Notes under the pieces: model-generated | What the model saw: the letters and a program-made list of their open reading frames with translations, nothing else | What the model was told of the DNA's origin: nothing | Databases searched by the model: none | Position numbers and translations under genes: made by a program | NCBI RefSeq assembly: GCF_025244765.1 | Contig: NZ_CP104209.1 | Coordinates: 930,001-994,000, forward strand | From: Empedobacter stercoris | GTDB lineage: Bacteria > Bacteroidota > Bacteroidia > Flavobacteriales > Weeksellaceae | DNA length: 64,000 nt | Reading direction: 5' to 3' | Part shown: positions 50,862-59,782 of the stretch, piece by piece | Numbering within the stretch: the first letter of the stretch is position 1 | Layout of the letters: each line of letters opens with the position of its first letter

Positions 50862-51350
50862 TTATTTCTTTACAGCATCTTTTAGAGGCTTCGTAACTTC
50901 CGTTACACTTTTTACTTCAGCTGTTTCTTTCAATGATTTTGTAGGACTTTCGTTTCCTCTGTGACACATGATACATGTTACAACATTAATCATTTCAGGA
51001 TTATTTGCATTTTCCCAGTTGAAATTTTTAGCGTTTATTTCGCGTGTCATTACAATCATATGACGAGCAAATTCTTTCTCTTTTTTTGCATCGCTCGAAA
51101 AATCTAACTTTCCTGTTTCAGGATTCGCCGCATGGCAAAAATTACATTTTACGCCTAAGGCATCATTATATCCACGCATCAAACCTTTCAAACTATCTTC
51201 AGAAATATTTTGTGGTAAAACTTTTAAATTTTTCCATTCAGAAGTTGCAATTGCTTTTCCTGTATCAATTTGACGAGAAGTTGTAAAAGAAAAAATACTA
51301 AACATCAAAGCTGCTGTTCCCAAAGAAGCTACAATTTTATTCGATTTCAT
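50862..51350 (-). CDS. Diheme c-type cytochrome
   Basis: 162 residues with a signal peptide (VASLGTAALMFSIFSFTTS) and two heme c sites, CNFCH and CIMCH. LPQNISEDSLKGLMRGY and RHMIVMTREIN resemble the photosynthetic-reaction-centre-cytochrome/DUF family found widely in non-photosynthetic Bacteroidota, where members are periplasmic electron carriers. The C-terminus is a Lys-rich tail. No heme maturation or oxidase genes are adjacent. Confidence 0.88.
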   Translation of the reverse strand: MKSNKIVASLGTAALMFSIFSFTTSRQIDTGKAIATSEWKNLKVLPQNISEDSLKGLMRGYNDALGVKCNFCHAANPETGKLDFSSDAKKEKEFARHMIVMTREINAKNFNWENANNPEMINVVTCIMCHRGNESPTKSLKETAEVKSVTEVTKPLKDAVKK

Positions 51351-51438
51351 TTTTGATTAATTTTATTTTCCCAAGGTAAAAAATTATTAATCCTAAACTA
51401 TTTATTTAAAAAATTTGGAATAATTTTAAATAAATGGT

Positions 51439-52353
51439 TTAAAATCTCCAAACCAACAAACGAGAAACTTTATTTCCTTGTTGCATATTTACAATTCTGT
51501 AATCTCTTACTTTTTCACGTTTCAAAATTCCTTCTAAAATTCGAACATTCTCTTTCTTAGAAACTAAAGTTGTAAACCATTTTACTTGATGTTTGAAATC
51601 TGTACTTTCTTTAATCATTTTAGTGATAAATAAACGCTCTCCACCTCTACACCAAAGTTCTGAATTATTTCCACCAAAGTTTTGAATAGGTTTTTGATCC
51701 GATTTTTGACCTAAATTTTTCAATTTACGCATGGTTTGTTCCATCACTTCTTGATTTGATCTAAAAAATGGCGGATTACAAATCGTAATGTCGAATTTTT
51801 CACCTTGTTTTATAATATTCTTAAAAATATTATTTGGATTAAATTGCATTCTTATCTCTACTTTATTGCGTAATCGTGTATTTTTCTTCACGATTTCTTC
51901 CGCATTTTTGAAAGATGCATAATCCAATTCTGCTCCTACAAAATTCCAATCATATTCGTGATTTCCAATAATCGGATAAATACAATTCGCACCAACTCCA
52001 ATATCTAAAACTCTTACGTCTTTTCCGCGTGGAATTACTCCATCAAAACCTTCGCCCAAAATATCTGCGATATAATGAATATAATCTGCACGACCTGGGA
52101 TAGGTGGACATAAGTTATCTTTTGGTAATTCCCAATAATCAATATCGTAATACGTTTTTAACAAAGCTTTGTTTAACGCTTTTACTGCTTCTCTGTCCGA
52201 AAAATTAATCGTTGGTTCGTTCTCTTTATTTGGTTTGATATATTTAGAAAGTGCTGGATGAATAGCACATAGTTTCTCAAAATTATAGGGCGCTAAATGA
52301 CGATTGCGCGAATGTAATTTTTTTAATTTACTCTTTTTTTCGGGAGTATCCAT
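51439..52353 (-). CDS. rlmF: 23S rRNA (adenine(1618)-N6)-methyltransferase RlmF
   Basis: 304 residues from the ATG at 52353. LHSRNRHLAPYNFEKLC opens the family signature, LDIGVGANCIYPIIG is the SAM loop and TICNPPFFRS is the NPPF catalytic motif. It methylates A1618 of 23S rRNA. A longer start (TTG at 52401) would lie inside the preceding terminator hairpin and add unrelated residues, so I reject it. Two TAnnTTTG boxes lie just upstream (52355-52362 and 52369-52376). Confidence 0.93.
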   Translation of the reverse strand: MDTPEKKSKLKKLHSRNRHLAPYNFEKLCAIHPALSKYIKPNKENEPTINFSDREAVKALNKALLKTYYDIDYWELPKDNLCPPIPGRADYIHYIADILGEGFDGVIPRGKDVRVLDIGVGANCIYPIIGNHEYDWNFVGAELDYASFKNAEEIVKKNTRLRNKVEIRMQFNPNNIFKNIIKQGEKFDITICNPPFFRSNQEVMEQTMRKLKNLGQKSDQKPIQNFGGNNSELWCRGGERLFITKMIKESTDFKHQVKWFTTLVSKKENVRILEGILKREKVRDYRIVNMQQGNKVSRLLVWRF

Positions 52354-52368
52354 ACAAAAATATTTATG

Positions 52369-52376
52369 CAAAAATA
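52369..52376 (-). promoter_or_regulatory. Candidate -7 box of rlmF
   Basis: TATTTTTG on the minus strand, 15 bases before the ATG; a second copy lies at 52355-52362. A TTTG is present at 52399-52402 with a 22-base spacer. The leader would be very short. Confidence 0.4.
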
Positions 52377-52379
52377 AGA

Positions 52380-52407
52380 CAACCTTTGCATTTATCTGCA
52401 AAGGTTG
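52380..52407. terminator. Terminator between cbpM and rlmF
   Basis: CAACCTTTGCA and TGCAAAGGTTG form an 11-bp perfect stem with a 6-base loop. It lies 13 bases beyond the cbpM stop, which is its likely client. Confidence 0.8.
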
Positions 52408-52420
52408 TTTTTGATTTCGA

Positions 52421-52678
52421 TTATTTTAATTGTTTTTGTAATGTTTCTATTTGTTTCAACAAATGATGAATCACTTCTAAACCTTCTAAATTAACGCCTA
52501 AATCATAATGAAATTGAATAAATCGTTCGATTAATTTCAAATCATTTTCTTCGATAAAATATTCTTGGTTACGTTCGTGTAAAACGACTAAATCATTCTT
52601 GTATAAATCAATTAAAAATTGAGGTTCAATCTGATGATATTGACAATATTGAACAACTGATATTGTGATGTTTTTCAT
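52421..52678 (-). CDS. cbpM: Chaperone modulator CbpM
   Basis: 85 residues, MerR-like helical fold (VVQYCQYHQIEPQFLIDLYK ... EENDLKLIERFIQFHYDLGVNLEGLEVI). It directly follows the cbpA gene with a 4-base gap, as in other bacteria where CbpM inhibits CbpA through its J domain. It is the second gene of the chaperone operon. Confidence 0.88.
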   Translation of the reverse strand: MKNITISVVQYCQYHQIEPQFLIDLYKNDLVVLHERNQEYFIEENDLKLIERFIQFHYDLGVNLEGLEVIHHLLKQIETLQKQLK

Positions 52679-52682
52679 GGTT

Positions 52683-53576
52683 TTATACTTTTTTAATTGA
52701 ACGTAATTTCTCGAATAATTCTTTCTCTTCGACCGATAATTGCGTCGGAATTTTGACAGAAAATGTCACATACAAATCTCCAAACTGATTCTCTTTCTTA
52801 TAAATTGGCAAACCTTTTCCTTTCAATTTTACCTTTTTATTATTTTCTGTTCCTTCTTTAATTGGCACTTTTACTTTTCCAGAAAGTGTATCAATCATCA
52901 CTTCTCCTCCCAGTATTGCGTCGTACATATCCACCTCAACGGTTGTCGATAAATCCGCACCATTCACTTCAAACTGTGTATTATTTTGAATATGAAATGT
53001 GATATACAAATCTCCATTCGGACCATTGTTATAGCCTTTCCCGCCATGACCTTTTATCTTAATTGTTTGTCCATCTTCTACACCTGCAGGAATTGTAATT
53101 CGAATATTTTTACCATTTACAGCGAAAGTTTGTTTGTGAGAAGTCAACGTATCTGTCAAATTCAATGTCAAACTGGCATTTACATCTTGTCCTTTATAAC
53201 CTGTTGAACGGCTTCTACCTTCGCGTCCAAACATCGAACTAAAAAAATCTGAATAACCATCAAAATCATCGAATCCTTCAGCTCCATCAAAATCTCTATT
53301 ACTATATTGATATTGTTGATGTTGTTGACGAGCTTTTTCATATTCTTCTCCATGTTGCCAATTTTCCCCATACTTATCGTATTTTTTACGTTTTTCTGGA
53401 TCGCTCAGCACTTCGTTTGCTTCGTTTAATTCTTTAAATTTATGTGCAGCTTCTTCATTATTGGGATTAAGATCAGGGTGATACTTACGCGCCAATTTCC
53501 GATACGCTTTTTTTATCTCATCTTGTGATGCGTTTTTTTGCAAACCTAATGTTGTATAATAATCTATAAAAGCCAT
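52683..53576 (-). CDS. cbpA: Curved-DNA-binding/DnaJ-type co-chaperone CbpA
   Basis: 297 residues: N-terminal J domain with the HPD motif (KYHPDLNP), a Gly/Phe-rich linker ([17 protein letters not shown]), and the C-terminal substrate-binding domains typical of CbpA/DnaJ class II ([29 protein letters not shown]). It lacks the Cys zinc-finger repeats of DnaJ, so CbpA is the better name. It partners DnaK. Candidate stress element GTCAGT/ACTGAC lies upstream. Confidence 0.92.
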   Translation of the reverse strand: MAFIDYYTTLGLQKNASQDEIKKAYRKLARKYHPDLNPNNEEAAHKFKELNEANEVLSDPEKRKKYDKYGENWQHGEEYEKARQQHQQYQYSNRDFDGAEGFDDFDGYSDFFSSMFGREGRSRSTGYKGQDVNASLTLNLTDTLTSHKQTFAVNGKNIRITIPAGVEDGQTIKIKGHGGKGYNNGPNGDLYITFHIQNNTQFEVNGADLSTTVEVDMYDAILGGEVMIDTLSGKVKVPIKEGTENNKKVKLKGKGLPIYKKENQFGDLYVTFSVKIPTQLSVEEKELFEKLRSIKKV

Positions 53577-53612
53577 AGTAATTTATAAGTTTTGTGATTT
53601 AAATCAATCAAA

Positions 53613-53639
53613 ATCAGTTCCAATTTTAACAAAACTGAC
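53613..53639. promoter_or_regulatory. ATCAGT-N15-ACTGAC inverted repeat upstream of cbpA
   Basis: ATCAGT (53613-53618) and ACTGAC (53634-53639), 37 bases before the cbpA start, with one mismatch from the lon form. On the minus strand the sequence reads TTGTCAGTTTTG and later ACTGATTTTG, so a promoter box may overlap it. Confidence 0.45.
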
Positions 53640-53787
53640 AAGTCGACTCATACTTTGATGTCTATTATAACTTTTTTAATGTTTTATCCGAAATAGATAA
53701 ATTTATTATGATTAATTCATAATATTTTAAAAATAATTTGGATATATTCAAAAAAAACAAGTATTTTCAATTCATAAAATAGTAGAA

Positions 53788-54732
53788 ATGAATAGTAGAT
53801 ATTTTTCGAAAAATATATTAATTGGATCAGCCGTTGCTGATGCATTAGGAGTGCCAGTTGAGTTTAAAAGTAGGCAAGATTTACAGCAAAATCCAATAAC
53901 AGATATGATAGGTTATGGAACTTACAATATGCCTCCCGGAACTTTTTCCGATGACAGCTCGTTGATGTTTTGTTTGGCCGAATCACTTTGTAATGGATAC
54001 AATGTTAACGATATTGCAGAAAAATTTCAGATGTGGATGCACGAAGGTTACTGGACTGCTGACGGTGAAGTTTTTGATGTTGGAATTACGACAAGAAAAG
54101 CGATTAATCGCCTACGAGTAGTAAAACATCCAAGTGAAGCTGGTTCTAAAGAGGAAGGTGACAATGGAAATGGTTCGTTGATGCGCATTTTACCTTTGGC
54201 TGTTTTTACAAAAGATTTATCGATTGAAGAACGTTTCGAAATTGTAAAAGAAGTTTCGTCTATTACGCATGCACACAATCGTTCTATTTTAGCTTGTGTT
54301 TATTATATTGAATTTGCATTGAACACTTTGGATGCTGAAAATTTGGAAGAAGCATATTTGAATACTAATTTTTGGTTGAAATTATTTTTAGAAGAAAATG
54401 AAATCTATAAAAAAGAGCTTACATACTTTGATCGAATTTTAAGTGGAAAACTAATTGATCTAAAAGAAGATGATATAAATTCAACGGGTTATGTGATTGA
54501 TAGTTTAGAAGCTTCTATTTGGTGTTTATTACATACCGATTCGTATAAAAACTGTGTTTTAAAAGCTGTTAATTTAGGACATGACACCGATACAACTGCA
54601 TGTATTGCTGGCGGAATAGCCGGAATTTTTTATGGAATAGAAACTATACCTTCTCATTGGATCGAACAATTAGCTCGCGTAAATGATATTCTTCTTTTAG
54701 CAAAACAATTGGAAGAAAAGTACGAGTTTTAG
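53788..54732 (+). CDS. ADP-ribosylglycohydrolase family protein
   Basis: 314 residues with the metal-binding motifs GTFSDDSSLMFCLAES near residue 52 and GHDTDTTACIAGGIAG near residue 265, and GSAVADALGVPVEF near the N-terminus. Members remove ADP-ribose from proteins or other acceptors, or act in related hydrolyses. Divergent from cbpA across 211 bases. Nothing nearby indicates a paired ADP-ribosyltransferase. Confidence 0.92.
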   Translation: MNSRYFSKNILIGSAVADALGVPVEFKSRQDLQQNPITDMIGYGTYNMPPGTFSDDSSLMFCLAESLCNGYNVNDIAEKFQMWMHEGYWTADGEVFDVGITTRKAINRLRVVKHPSEAGSKEEGDNGNGSLMRILPLAVFTKDLSIEERFEIVKEVSSITHAHNRSILACVYYIEFALNTLDAENLEEAYLNTNFWLKLFLEENEIYKKELTYFDRILSGKLIDLKEDDINSTGYVIDSLEASIWCLLHTDSYKNCVLKAVNLGHDTDTTACIAGGIAGIFYGIETIPSHWIEQLARVNDILLLAKQLEEKYEF

Positions 54733-54772
54733 AAAGATTATTTTATCTTAAATTCAACAAAAACATTTTTCG

Positions 54773-54780
54773 TAATTTTG
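54773..54780 (+). promoter_or_regulatory. -7 box of the VF530 gene, giving a leaderless mRNA
   Basis: TAATTTTG followed by CAAA and then ATG, the same layout as in front of rlmD. No convincing -33 TTTG is visible. Confidence 0.55.
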
Positions 54781-54784
54781 CAAA

Positions 54785-55006
54785 ATGGAAAGTCAAAAAA
54801 ATAATCCATTACACGGAAAACGATTAGACGATATTATCGAAGAATTAATCATTTATTATGGTGGATGGGAAGGTTTAGGTAATCAAATAAACATCAAATG
54901 TTTTAATGATAATCCGAGTTTAAAATCTTCTTTAAAATTTCTTCGAAAAACAGATTGGGCACGAAAAAAAGTAGAAGAATTGTACATCAAAAAAATTGCA
55001 AAATAA
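54785..55006 (+). CDS. VF530 family DNA-binding protein (DUF2132)
   Basis: 73 residues with [27 protein letters not shown] and the conserved [17 protein letters not shown]. The family is annotated as a VF530-like DNA-binding fold. Its stop overlaps the ATG of the next gene (TAATG), so they are coupled. Confidence 0.9.
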   Translation: MESQKNNPLHGKRLDDIIEELIIYYGGWEGLGNQINIKCFNDNPSLKSSLKFLRKTDWARKKVEELYIKKIAK

Positions 55007-55392
55007 TGAGTGCAACTATTCTTGAAGAGAAAATTTTTATTGATACTGAACTTTTAACAAATATAGAAGAAGAAAGTCAAGTCATTATACATTGTTGTAT
55101 GAATGCTGACGAATATGCAAATGCAGCTCGGATTTGGCCATCTACTTTTATAATTGATAATCAATCAGGAAAACGTTGTCAATTGGTTTTTGCAGACGGA
55201 ATTACAATGTATCCAAATTGGACATATATCGAAGAAAAATCTTCTTTAAATTTTACTTTAATCTTTAATGGTTTACCAAAAAGTTGTCGATCGTTTGATC
55301 TTGTCGAAATTATCCCTCAAGCTGGAGGGTTTGAATACCGAAAAATAAATCGAAATAAAAGCGATGTTTATCACGTCGAATTTTCAGAATAA
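55006..55392 (+). CDS. Conserved hypothetical protein
   Basis: 128 residues from the ATG at 55006. The protein contains IIHCCMNADEYANAARIWPSTFI and IPQAGGFEYRKINRNKSDVYHVEF. No signal peptide or membrane segment. I do not recognise the family. Position after the VF530 gene with an overlapping start suggests a shared transcript. Upstream extension of the frame inside the VF530 gene looks accidental. Confidence 0.65.
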   Translation: MSATILEEKIFIDTELLTNIEEESQVIIHCCMNADEYANAARIWPSTFIIDNQSGKRCQLVFADGITMYPNWTYIEEKSSLNFTLIFNGLPKSCRSFDLVEIIPQAGGFEYRKINRNKSDVYHVEFSE

Positions 55393-55395
55393 ACT

Positions 55396-55425
55396 AAAAA
55401 TGCGTTTCAAATGAAACGCATTTTT
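55396..55425. terminator. Bidirectional terminator before purD
   Basis: AAAAATGCGTTTC and GAAACGCATTTTT form a 13-bp perfect stem with a 4-base loop between two convergent genes. Confidence 0.9.
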
Positions 55426-55446
55426 TAATCATATAAACTGTATTTT

Positions 55447-56703
55447 TTATTGAATTACTCCAATATCATTTCGGTAATATTCGTAATCAAAATGTACTTT
55501 CTTGATGTTTTCATAAGCTGTTTCTCGTGCTTGTTCTAACGTATCTCCTAAACCAACAACATTAATTACACGTCCGCCAGAAGTCACAATTTGATCTTCT
55601 GACAACTTGGCTCCTGCAATAAAATTAGGACAAGTTACATTTTGTAAACCACGAATCTCAAAACCTTTGTCATAATTCCCTGGGTATCCGCCCGAAACCA
55701 TCACTACACAACATGCATGTTGATTTTTGAAATTCAAGTCAAAGTCTTCACCTTTAATTGCTTTGTTAACCACATCAAATAAATCATTTTCTAATAAAGG
55801 TAAAGTTGTTTGCGTTTCTGGATCGCCCATTCTTAGGTTATATTCTAACAAATAAACACCTTTTGTTGTAATCATCAATCCAAAGAAAATTACTCCGGCG
55901 AACTCTAATCCTTCTTTGATCAAACCACATTTAGTTGGTTCCATAATTTCTTCTTCGAACATTTTGAAATGCTCGTCCGTAAACAATGGATTTGGAGCAA
56001 TAACGCCCATTCCACCAGTGTTTAAACCAGTTTCTCCTTCACCAATTTTTTTGTGGTCTTTTGCTGATACAAACGGAACGATTTTCTTTCCATTGAAAAA
56101 AGATAAAATAGACGCTTCAAAACCTTCTAAATATTCTTCGATTACCACTTCATTTCCTGCATCTCCAAAGGTTTTATCTTCCATAATATCTAAGACAGCT
56201 TGTTTAGCTTCATCGAAATCTTGACAGATAATAACACCTTTTCCTGCAGCTAGACCAGAAGCTTTTACAACAATTGGATATTCTTGTTCTTTTAAATAAT
56301 CAATCGCCAACATTGGTCCTTGAAAATTTTTATATTTCGCAGTTTTCACACCATATTGATCCATAAAATCTTTCGCAAAAGCTTTAGAAGCTTCTAATTG
56401 AGCGGCATCTTTATGTGGTCCAAAAACATTTAAATTTTCTTTCTGAAAAATATCAACAATTCCTTCCGATAATTCTGCTTCTGGACCTACAAAAGTTAAA
56501 TCGATTTGATTTTCCTTTGCAAAATCCTTCATCTCTTCAATCGAAGAAACTGAAACATTCGTACCTATTTGCGCCGTACCTGCGTTTCCTGGAATAAAGA
56601 ACAATTCTAATTCTTGTCCTTTTCGTTTGAAATCCTCAGCAAATTTCCACCCAATTGCGTGCTCGCGACCACCAGAACCGATGATTAATATTTTTGTGTT
56701 CAT
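55447..56703 (-). CDS. purD: Phosphoribosylamine-glycine ligase
   Basis: 418 residues of ATP-grasp fold with the GARS N-terminal GSGGREHAIGWK, GPEAELSEG and KASGLAAGKGV and the EYNLRMGDPETQ metal site. It catalyses the second step of purine synthesis. It follows purH in the same direction with a 119-base spacer that holds no hairpin, so it may be in the same transcript. Confidence 0.97.
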   Translation of the reverse strand: MNTKILIIGSGGREHAIGWKFAEDFKRKGQELELFFIPGNAGTAQIGTNVSVSSIEEMKDFAKENQIDLTFVGPEAELSEGIVDIFQKENLNVFGPHKDAAQLEASKAFAKDFMDQYGVKTAKYKNFQGPMLAIDYLKEQEYPIVVKASGLAAGKGVIICQDFDEAKQAVLDIMEDKTFGDAGNEVVIEEYLEGFEASILSFFNGKKIVPFVSAKDHKKIGEGETGLNTGGMGVIAPNPLFTDEHFKMFEEEIMEPTKCGLIKEGLEFAGVIFFGLMITTKGVYLLEYNLRMGDPETQTTLPLLENDLFDVVNKAIKGEDFDLNFKNQHACCVVMVSGGYPGNYDKGFEIRGLQNVTCPNFIAGAKLSEDQIVTSGGRVINVVGLGDTLEQARETAYENIKKVHFDYEYYRNDIGVIQ

Positions 56704-56822
56704 TTGTTTTATTTTTAAATGAAAAGTGAATAATAATAAACGAAAATTCTATTCTCGATACATTTTCTACGAAAACACTCGAATTGACGAATTTTCAAAT
56801 TAGTACATTAACTGATTATCAA

Positions 56823-58334
56823 TTAATGCATAAAATGTCTCATTCCTGTAAATACCATTGGGATGTTTTTCTCATTACAAGCATCAATTGACTCTTGATC
56901 TTTGATTGATCCACCTGGTTGAATAATCGCTTTGATTCCGTTTTCAGCAGCAAAATCAGCTACATCACGGAAAGGGAAAAAGGCATCAGAAGCTAAAACT
57001 AAATCTTCTTCCACTTTTTCTTTCGCACGAGAAATTGCTTGCTGAGCCGCCCAAATACGATTCGTTTGACCACCTCCAATACCGTAAGCTTGACCATTCG
57101 TTGCAACAACAATTGCATTCGATTTTACCCATTTTACAATTTTTTGAGCAAAAACTAAATCTGTCATTTGACGATCTGTAGGTTGCACATCTGTTACCAC
57201 TTTAAGATCTGTTGAAAATTGGTTATCTGTCGATTGAACAATTAAACCTCCATCAACTTTTACGTAAGTTACTTTATCCGAAACTGGATTTTTAACTTTG
57301 ATGATGCGTACATTTTTCTTTTGTTTGAAAATCTCTAAAGCCTCTTCTGTAAATGAAGGTGCGATAACTATTTCTAAGAAAATTTTGTTTAATTCAACCG
57401 CAGTTTTACCATCAACTTCTTTGTTAAAAGCGATGATTCCACCAAAAATTGACATTGGATCACATTCGTATGCTTTTTCGTAAGCTTCTAACAGATTCTC
57501 TCCGATTGCTACACCACAAGGCGTTGAGTGCTTAACGGCGCAACATGTTGTTTCTTCAAATTCTGAAACCACTTTGTAAGCTAAATCCATATCACGAATA
57601 TTATTGAAAGAAAGTTCTTTTCCTTGTAAATATTCGAAATCTTTCATTGCCCCATTTTTCGTTTTATCAACGTAATAGGCTGCTTTTTGATGTGGGTTTT
57701 CACCATAACGTAAATCCATTACCTTTTCATAAGAAGACTCTAAAAATTGAGGAAAGTCTTCACCTAAAATGTACGTAGAAATCGCTGCATCATAAGCAGA
57801 AGTTAAGTTGAACACTTTACCAGCACATAATTTACGTGTTTCTACAGAAGTAGAACCATTCTCACGAATCTCATTCATCACCACTTCATAATCGTTTACA
57901 TCTGTTACAACTGTTACGTCATAGAAATTCTTTGCTGATGATCGCAACATAGATGGTCCTCCTATGTCAATAAATTCGATCATTTCTGCTTCGGAAAGAC
58001 CTGTGTTCATCTTCTCGAAGAATGGATATAAGTTTACAATTACGATATCAATTGGATTAATTCCGTGCTCTGCAATTGTTGCCATATGATTTTCATCTGA
58101 ACGACGAGCCATTATACCTCCGTGAATAGCAGGATGCAAAGACTTTACACGACCATCTAAAATTTCTGGAAAACCTGTCACATCTTTTACTTCTGTCACT
58201 TCGATTCCATTGTCTTGTAAATGTTTGTACGTTCCTCCTGTTGATAAAATTTTGTAATCTTGCTCAACCAAGAATTTTGCAAATTCTAACAAGTTCGACT
58301 TGTCCGAAACACTGATTAGCGCCTGTTTTTGCAT
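56823..58334 (-). CDS. purH: AICAR transformylase/IMP cyclohydrolase
   Basis: 503 residues. N-terminal MGS-like cyclohydrolase domain ([16 protein letters not shown] ... [16 protein letters not shown]), [15 protein letters not shown], and the transformylase domain with [13 protein letters not shown] and [11 protein letters not shown]. The last two steps of IMP synthesis. A terminator stands between it and purN, so it probably has its own promoter in the 51 bases before the start, though none is clear. Confidence 0.97.
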   Translation of the reverse strand: MQKQALISVSDKSNLLEFAKFLVEQDYKILSTGGTYKHLQDNGIEVTEVKDVTGFPEILDGRVKSLHPAIHGGIMARRSDENHMATIAEHGINPIDIVIVNLYPFFEKMNTGLSEAEMIEFIDIGGPSMLRSSAKNFYDVTVVTDVNDYEVVMNEIRENGSTSVETRKLCAGKVFNLTSAYDAAISTYILGEDFPQFLESSYEKVMDLRYGENPHQKAAYYVDKTKNGAMKDFEYLQGKELSFNNIRDMDLAYKVVSEFEETTCCAVKHSTPCGVAIGENLLEAYEKAYECDPMSIFGGIIAFNKEVDGKTAVELNKIFLEIVIAPSFTEEALEIFKQKKNVRIIKVKNPVSDKVTYVKVDGGLIVQSTDNQFSTDLKVVTDVQPTDRQMTDLVFAQKIVKWVKSNAIVVATNGQAYGIGGGQTNRIWAAQQAISRAKEKVEEDLVLASDAFFPFRDVADFAAENGIKAIIQPGGSIKDQESIDACNEKNIPMVFTGMRHFMH

Positions 58335-58384
58335 TTTGTTTTAGTTTTTAAAGTTTATTGTTTGTTTATTATTTCGGGAAAAAT

Positions 58385-58419
58385 AAAATACCTCAATGCA
58401 GAACACATTGAGGTATTTT
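58385..58419. terminator. Terminator between purN and purH
   Basis: AAAATACCTCAATG and CATTGAGGTATTTT form a 14-bp perfect stem with a 7-base loop, close after the purN stop on the minus strand. Confidence 0.9.
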
Positions 58420-58424
58420 TCTAT

Positions 58425-58985
58425 TTATGCTTCACTAATTTGCTTAATTGCTTTGATGTAGATTTCACTTTCTACTTCAGCCACTTTTCGTTGCAAATCT
58501 GCTATTTCATCATTTTCTTCGATTTCAAAAGTTCCTTGACATATGATTTGCCCTTCGTCTACTCCAGCCGTTACATAATGCACTGTTGCTCCCGAAGTTT
58601 TTTCACCAGCTTCTAAAACTGCTTTGTGAACTTTTGCGCCATACATTCCTTTACCTCCAAATTTTGGTAACAATGCCGGATGTATATTTATCATTTTAGC
58701 ACCCCATTTCTCTGTAAATTCTGAAGATAAAATGGTTAAAAAACCTGCCAAAACAATTAGATCAATATCTTCTCCTTCTAAGTTATGTTCGGCATCTTCC
58801 GAAAAAGTTTTTCGGTCTAAAACATACGTTCGGATATTTTTATCCAACGATCGTTCAATTGCATAACAGTCGCGGTCTGCCATCACCATCGAAATCTCGA
58901 CATTTGGTAAGGTTCCGTCTTCAACTGCATCAATAATATTTTGAAGATTTGTTCCGCCTCCGGAAACAAATACAGCTATTTTCAT
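58425..58985 (-). CDS. purN: Phosphoribosylglycinamide formyltransferase
   Basis: 186 residues from the ATG at 58985. IAVFVSGGGTNLQNII, IVLAGFLTILS and the catalytic INIHPALLPKFGGKGMYG with HxxxGxTVHYV show GAR transformylase. A TTG start at 59018 would place 11 extra residues across the promoter box, so I reject it. Third purine gene of this region. Confidence 0.95.
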   Translation of the reverse strand: MKIAVFVSGGGTNLQNIIDAVEDGTLPNVEISMVMADRDCYAIERSLDKNIRTYVLDRKTFSEDAEHNLEGEDIDLIVLAGFLTILSSEFTEKWGAKMINIHPALLPKFGGKGMYGAKVHKAVLEAGEKTSGATVHYVTAGVDEGQIICQGTFEIEENDEIADLQRKVAEVESEIYIKAIKQISEA

Positions 58986-59015
58986 GTTTGTTTGTAAGTA
59001 ATCTTGTTTGTTTTG

Positions 59016-59023
59016 CAAAGATA
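59016..59023 (-). promoter_or_regulatory. -7 box of purN
   Basis: TATCTTTG on the minus strand, about 30 bases before the ATG. No good -33 element is present. Confidence 0.5.
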
Positions 59024-59107
59024 AGATTTTAGTTGAAGGAAGTTGTAAAATATAACTTGATTTTAATCTATATTATAATGATATTTACGATACAAATAGA
59101 TATAAAA

Positions 59108-59134
59108 AAGGCTACTTCATATTGAAATAGCCTT
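59108..59134. terminator. Terminator after the FKBP gene
   Basis: AAGGCTACTTCA and TGAAATAGCCTT pair over 12 positions with one mismatch, followed on the minus strand by six T. Confidence 0.75.
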
Positions 59135-59145
59135 TGAAATATTTT

Positions 59146-59646
59146 TTAGTGAGTTGCTGATCCGTCTACTCCGTGAGCATGTCCATGAGACAATTCTTCT
59201 TCTGTTGCTGGACGAACGTTTAAAATTTCTACTTCAAATTCTAAAGTCTTTCCTGCCATTGGAGGATTTAAATCTGCAATTACTGCTTCTTCAGTAACTT
59301 CAGTAACAGTTGCACGGAATTGATTTCCTGCATCATCTGTTAATGGTAATAAAGCACCAACTGGTGGTAATCCAGACTCTTTGAACATATCTAAAGGTAA
59401 CTGAGCAACAGCTTCTTCTACTCTTTGTCCATACCCTTCTTCTGGAGAAATTACAAAAGATTTTTTATCACCTGCTGATAATCCTTTTAATTCTTCTTCA
59501 AATTTTGGAATCATCATCCCAGCTCCAACTAAAAAAGCCAAAGGTTCTTTTGCATTTGATTGTTCTACAAATACTTTTTCACCATTCGCTTCGATGGTAT
59601 GCAATGAGTAGTTAACAGCTACTACGTGGTTGTTTTCTATTGTCAT
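59146..59646 (-). CDS. FKBP-type peptidyl-prolyl isomerase (SlyD-like)
   Basis: 166 residues from the ATG at 59646; an upstream ATG at 59688 adds 14 unconserved residues. Typical SlyD features are VVAVNYSLH, LVGAGMMIPKFEEELKGLSAGDKKSF, EEGYGQR and MAGKTLEFEVEI, with a histidine-rich tail (HGHAHGVDGSATH) that could bind nickel or other metals. Folding helper. A GTCAGT-N16-ACTGAC repeat stands upstream. Confidence 0.9.
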   Translation of the reverse strand: MTIENNHVVAVNYSLHTIEANGEKVFVEQSNAKEPLAFLVGAGMMIPKFEEELKGLSAGDKKSFVISPEEGYGQRVEEAVAQLPLDMFKESGLPPVGALLPLTDDAGNQFRATVTEVTEEAVIADLNPPMAGKTLEFEVEILNVRPATEEELSHGHAHGVDGSATH

Positions 59647-59744
59647 AAATTTAAAATTATGGATGCTTTCTATACAAAAAGCGTTCATTTTTTATTGCTA
59701 TCTATTTAGCAATAATTATTCCTTTGGGTAATATGACCAATTCT

Positions 59745-59772
59745 GTCAGTTATTTATCCTTTTTAAACTGAC
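59745..59772. promoter_or_regulatory. GTCAGT-N16-ACTGAC inverted repeat upstream of the FKBP gene
   Basis: GTCAGT (59745-59750) and ACTGAC (59767-59772) with 16 bases between, about 100 bases before the chosen start. It lies between the FKBP gene and the end of the helicase gene. Confidence 0.45.
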
Positions 59773-59782
59773 ATCATCATAT

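Noticed and set aside
54955-55005. Longer start for the hypothetical gene after VF530
   Set aside because: The extra 17 residues overlap the VF530 gene in another frame and look random; the ATG at 55006 overlaps the VF530 stop as TAATG.
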